Part shown: positions 5,924-8,890 of the stretch, one piece after another
Layout of the letters: each line of letters starts with the position of its first letter
How positions within the stretch are numbered: position 1 is the stretch's first letter
From: an uncultured Eubacteriales bacterium
Lineage (GTDB): Bacteria; Bacillota_A; Clostridia; Peptostreptococcales; Anaerovoracaceae
Direction: 5' to 3'
NCBI GenBank assembly: GCA_902790885.1
Contig: CADATR010000065.1
Coordinates: forward strand, 1-8,890
Length of the DNA: 8,890 nt
Translations under genes and position numbers: made by a program
The notes under the pieces: generated by a model
Seen by the model: only the letters and a program-made list of their open reading frames with translations
The model's database searches: none
Told to the model about the DNA's origin: nothing

Positions 5924-8644
5924 ATGGCAGAAAAATTTACCTTTTCGGTTATTATTCCGATTTATAACGTTGAGGACTATCTTGCGGAGGCGCTTGATTC
6001 CGTAATCAATCAGACTCTGGATTTTAAAAGTAATACTCATATCATTTTAATCAACGACGGCTCAACGGACGGTAGCGAAAAAATATGCCTTGAATACAAG
6101 GAACAATATCCTGATAATATAACCTATATTTACAAAGAAAACGGCGGCGTAAGCTCGGCGAGAAATATGGGCTTTGATTATATTGACTCAAAGTACGTAA
6201 CCTTCCTTGACCCCGATGATAAGTGGGAGGAAACGTCGTTTGAAAACGCTTATAAATTCTTTGAAAAGCACTACGATGAAATAGACGTTATCTCCGCAAG
6301 AATTCAGTTTTTTGAGGCGAAGAATAACTTCCATTCTCTCGATTACAAGTTTAACAACGGAACGAGGGTTGCCGATTTAACAACAAAGGAGGAGCTTTAT
6401 TCGGTTGAAAGTACGGCAGCGACTACGTTTATAAAGGCATCTGCTCTCGGCGATATCCGTTTTGACAGCAAGTTGAAATACGGAGAGGACAGCGTATTTA
6501 TAAACAAAATTATGCTCAAAAAGTGTAAATACGGTATTCTCCGCGAGGCGCTGTATCTTTACAGACGCCGTATCTCGGGTGATTCCGCTGTTAATAAGCA
6601 GATTCTTGATAAATCGTTTTATCTTAATTCTCTGAAGTATTATCACCTTGAGCTCTTCAGGTATTCAAAGGAGCTTTACGGCGAGGTTATACCCTACGTT
6701 CAGTCAATGGTAGGGTACGATATTATGTGGCGTTTTGCAAATCCGTACGTTAAGGACGTGCTTAACGAGGAGGAAATGAAGGAATACGAAGGGCTACTTC
6801 GTGAAATCACCTCTCAGATTGACGACAGAATTTTCCTTAAGCACCCCAAGCATAAAACAATGGCAAAGCGCGCCGACGCTATGTGGTATAAGTACGGCGT
6901 TGATATGTATAAGTCAATGTATATGGGAAAGCGCAAGAAAAAGGGCTGGCTCTGCTTTAAAGGCATCAAGCTTTTCCACCTTGCTAAAAACAACACAAAG
7001 TGTACCCAGGTTGTAAGGGCGGTTATTGAGGACGGCAAGCTTAAAATTGATATGTTTATTACCAACTGGTTTCTCTCAATCTCCGAAAACGGCGCAAAGC
7101 CTCTGTTCAAAATCAACGGAGAGTACATAGAGCCTCAGGTTGAGCCCTATACCGCTCATGTTTACCAGACAAGTCAGGGCGAAAAGTATTATTACAGCCT
7201 TTGCAAAATTGAATATGACCTGAGCAACGCCATAAAGAAGCCGGGCGACAGACTTGTATTTGTACCGTATCTTATGTTAAGCAACGGTAAGAAGTACAAT
7301 TTCAGTATGAATTACGGTAAGTTTGTTCCTACGGCTATCCGCTTCGGCGGCTCCTATAAGTTCTACGGCGATTACTGCTTAAAATGCTTTAAAAACTCAA
7401 TCAGGGTTTATTATCCCGAGAATAAGAAATATGCTAAGTTCAGATGGGACGTTAGGGCTATATTAACCCTTATCAAGAGAAAACGCTTTGACGTTATTTA
7501 TACAAAATATATCCGCTTCCCGATGTTTAAGAAAAAGCAGGAAAAAAATGGCAGAATCTGGCTCATTTCCGACAGAATTGATAACGCGGGGGATAACGGC
7601 GAGGTACTGTTTAAATATATCTGCGAGCATAAGCCCGAGGGAGTAAGACCGATGTTCGTTATCGGCGAAATTGCAAAGCCCGAGGTTAAGGAAAGGCTCA
7701 GCAAAATCGGCGAGGTGCTTATTGCAGAGAGCAAGATATATAAGTACTATTTCCTGATGGCGGATAAGATTATATCCTCCTCAGCGGGCGAGTTTACAAT
7801 AAACGCCTTTAACAGCCAGCGCCATTATTATATTGACCTGTATAATTTCAGATACTACTTTATGAACCACGGCGTAAACTGCGGCGACTGCAGCAAGTGG
7901 CTCAATAAGTACAATAAGAATATGCGCGTTTTCTTTACAACGGGAGAAAGCGAAAGAAGAAATATTATTGAGCGCGGCTATAATCTTGAACCCGAGCAGG
8001 TAATAATTACGGGACTTGCCCGTTTTGACGCGCTTTACGATAACCCGAAAAAGCAGCTCCTTGTTTTACCGACGTGGCGCAGAGCGTATAATATGTGCTA
8101 TGACGATAAAACCTCAAGCATTTACTATGAGGGCTTTAAGGAAACGGATTTCTTTAAGTTCTATAACGGACTTATTACGGACGAAAGACTGCTTAAGGTT
8201 ATGCGCGAAAAGGGTTATACAGGCCTTTTCTGCCTGCATCCTATCTTTGCAAAGCAGTCCGCTCACTTTGAGGACAGCGACGTCTTTAAAATCAACGAGG
8301 GCTTTGTTGATTACAATAAGGCGTTCGCTGAAAGCAGCGTTATGGTAACGGATTATTCAAGCGTACTTTTTGATTTTGCGTATCTCAGAAAAAGCGTCGT
8401 TTACGCTCAGTTTGACAAAGAGAGCTTTTTTGAGGAGCAGATTTACGACGAGGGCTATTTTTCCTATGAAAAAGACGGCTTCGGCAAGGTGTGTTATGAT
8501 TTAGACGAAACCGTTGAAGAAATCATAAGGCTTATTGAAAACGGCTGTAAAAACGGGGAAAAATATTTAAATCGGGTAAACAGCTTTTTCGCGTTTAACG
8601 ACAGTAACAACTGCGAAAGGATAATGAAGGAGCTAACAGATTAA
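5924..8644 (+). CDS. Bifunctional GT2 glycosyltransferase / CDP-glycerol glycerophosphotransferase (TagB/TagF-like)
   Basis: The 906-residue protein joins two enzymes. Residues 6-240 are a GT-A family 2 glycosyltransferase: FSVIIPIYNVEDYL (7-20), INDGSTDGS (43-51), ENGGVSSARNMG (72-83), the metal-binding LDPDD (95-99) and YGEDSVF (186-192). Residues about 360-500 form a mostly beta-looking linker of unknown role. Residues about 540-900 match the CDP-glycerol:poly(glycerophosphate) transferase family: MNHG (647-650), ITGLARFD (695-702), PTWR (716-719), LHP (771-773) and TDYSSVLFD (809-817). His649 and His772 fit the family's two key histidines. The expected job is adding a sugar and a glycerol-phosphate (or similar polyol-phosphate) unit to a surface polymer at the inner face of the membrane; substrates cannot be read from sequence. 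No signal peptide or clear membrane helix is seen. The gene has its own promoter, opposite strand to all core genes here, and looks more A+T-rich. An IS30-type element lies about 150 bp beyond its stop. Confidence 0.92.
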   Translation: MAEKFTFSVIIPIYNVEDYLAEALDSVINQTLDFKSNTHIILINDGSTDGSEKICLEYKEQYPDNITYIYKENGGVSSARNMGFDYIDSKYVTFLDPDDKWEETSFENAYKFFEKHYDEIDVISARIQFFEAKNNFHSLDYKFNNGTRVADLTTKEELYSVESTAATTFIKASALGDIRFDSKLKYGEDSVFINKIMLKKCKYGILREALYLYRRRISGDSAVNKQILDKSFYLNSLKYYHLELFRYSKELYGEVIPYVQSMVGYDIMWRFANPYVKDVLNEEEMKEYEGLLREITSQIDDRIFLKHPKHKTMAKRADAMWYKYGVDMYKSMYMGKRKKKGWLCFKGIKLFHLAKNNTKCTQVVRAVIEDGKLKIDMFITNWFLSISENGAKPLFKINGEYIEPQVEPYTAHVYQTSQGEKYYYSLCKIEYDLSNAIKKPGDRLVFVPYLMLSNGKKYNFSMNYGKFVPTAIRFGGSYKFYGDYCLKCFKNSIRVYYPENKKYAKFRWDVRAILTLIKRKRFDVIYTKYIRFPMFKKKQEKNGRIWLISDRIDNAGDNGEVLFKYICEHKPEGVRPMFVIGEIAKPEVKERLSKIGEVLIAESKIYKYYFLMADKIISSSAGEFTINAFNSQRHYYIDLYNFRYYFMNHGVNCGDCSKWLNKYNKNMRVFFTTGESERRNIIERGYNLEPEQVIITGLARFDALYDNPKKQLLVLPTWRRAYNMCYDDKTSSIYYEGFKETDFFKFYNGLITDERLLKVMREKGYTGLFCLHPIFAKQSAHFEDSDVFKINEGFVDYNKAFAESSVMVTDYSSVLFDFAYLRKSVVYAQFDKESFFEEQIYDEGYFSYEKDGFGKVCYDLDETVEEIIRLIENGCKNGEKYLNRVNSFFAFNDSNNCERIMKELTD

Positions 8645-8676
8645 TTCGGAATTCGGAGTTCGGAATTCGGAATTAT
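8643..8676. repeat. Heptamer array 1 (four 7-bp units plus AATTAT)
   Basis: Four head-to-tail 7-bp units, AATTCGG, AATTCGG, AGTTCGG and AATTCGG (8643-8670), are followed by AATTAT (8671-8676). The first unit begins inside the TAA stop of the upstream gene (8642-8644). Then comes the small inverted repeat GTGC/GCAC (8680-8683 with 8687-8690). Such short A/GTTCGG tandem repeats are too small for CRISPR and show no coding sense. Confidence 0.85.
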
Positions 8677-8701
8677 CCGGTGCTGCGCACGGCATTTTAT
8701 T

Positions 8702-8735
8702 AATTCGGAGTTCGGAGTTCGGAGTTCGGAATTAT
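8702..8735. repeat. Heptamer array 2 (four 7-bp units plus AATTAT)
   Basis: Four units, AATTCGG, AGTTCGG, AGTTCGG and AGTTCGG (8702-8729), are followed by AATTAT (8730-8735), exactly 59 bp after array 1 and with the same plan. Both arrays are preceded by TT directly before the first AATTCGG. The array is followed by a GC-rich hairpin GCGGG/CCCGC (8739-8743 with 8747-8751, 3-nt loop). That hairpin may help end transcription from the upstream gene, but there is no proper U-run. Confidence 0.85.
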
Positions 8736-8792
8736 GGGCGGGGCACCCGCTCTCGTTTAATTATTACAACCTGCAATTCTTCATTCTTAAAG

Positions 8793-8890
8793 ATAGATTG
8801 TCAAGACAAGTGCAACACTAAGAACAAAACTCAGAAAGAACCTCGTTAGGAGTTTTGTAGCCAAGTCTTTTTCTGGGACGATTGTTAAGG
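8793..8890 (-). mobile_element. IS30-family insertion sequence, one end (runs off window)
   Basis: The last ~98 bp hold the 3' end of an IS30-type transposase gene and, outside it, a segment reading AGATTGTCAAGACAAGTGCA (8795-8814) followed by ACAC. This resembles the terminal inverted repeats of the IS30 family, which also hold a GTCAA...GCAACA pattern. The outer edge is placed at about 8793 by similarity only and may be off by several bases. The other end and any target duplication lie outside the window. Confidence 0.75.
8818..8890 (-). CDS. IS30-family transposase, C-terminal 23 codons (cut by window edge)
   Basis: The minus strand from 8889 reads LNNRPRKRLGYKTPNEVLSE then FCS and a TAG stop (8818-8820). 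The NNRPRK.LGYKTP.EV block is the conserved C-terminal end of IS30-family DDE transposases, which cut and join the element's ends. Only this tail is present, so the DDE catalytic residues and whether the gene is intact cannot be judged. The gene points away from the right edge towards the heptamer arrays and ends about 25 bp inside the presumed IS end, the normal compact layout. Confidence 0.88.
   Translation of the reverse strand, partial: LNNRPRKRLGYKTPNEVLSEFCS

Noticed and set aside
8643..8735. CRISPR array or cloning adaptor (the repeats contain GAATTC)
   Set aside because: Units are 7 bp with no spacers, so not CRISPR. The variation between AATTCGG and AGTTCGG and the following hairpins look natural rather than linker-derived.

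Overview
The window looks like chromosome from a Gram-positive clostridium. The evidence is the 139-residue Firmicutes-type ribosomal protein S12 with its extra N-terminal segment, strong AGGAGG-type ribosome binding sites, near-consensus TTGACA/TATAAT promoters with 17-bp spacers, a homodimer-type glycyl-tRNA synthetase and a teichoic-acid-type transferase. The protein sequences remind me of Ruminococcus and other Oscillospiraceae, but that placement is recognition, not a search result.

Positions 1-5760 are read entirely from the minus strand, in three transcription units. Reading right to left, these are: (1) glyS (5760-4375), with its own promoter and terminator; (2) a two-gene unit starting at a strong promoter (4284-4312), made of a stand-alone GlmU-type uridylyltransferase (4254-3508) and an unrecognised four-helix membrane protein (3474-2545), ending in a strong hairpin terminator (2416-2457); (3) the str ribosomal operon rpsL-rpsG-fusA (2348 to the left edge), with fusA cut by the window end. 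The rpsL promoter is nested inside the terminator of the unit before it. The 168-bp rpsL-rpsG gap holds three inverted repeats and rpsG starts at GTG.

At about 5760-5924 the direction flips. A divergent intergenic region carries a minus-strand promoter for glyS and a plus-strand promoter for a 906-residue fusion of a GT2 glycosyltransferase and a CDP-glycerol glycerophosphotransferase (5924-8644), probably making a teichoic-acid-like or phosphopolyol-decorated surface polymer. By eye this gene is more A+T-rich than the housekeeping genes to its left.

The right end (8643-8890) is accessory-looking. Two arrays of four 7-bp repeats, spaced 59 bp apart, are each followed by AATTAT and a short GC-rich hairpin. 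Next come the inverted-repeat-like end and the last 23 codons of an IS30-family transposase that runs off the window. Most of the window is core metabolism and translation. The points worth a second look are the nested terminator/promoter, the GlmU-like gene paired with an unknown membrane protein, and the heptamer arrays between the surface-polymer gene and the IS element.
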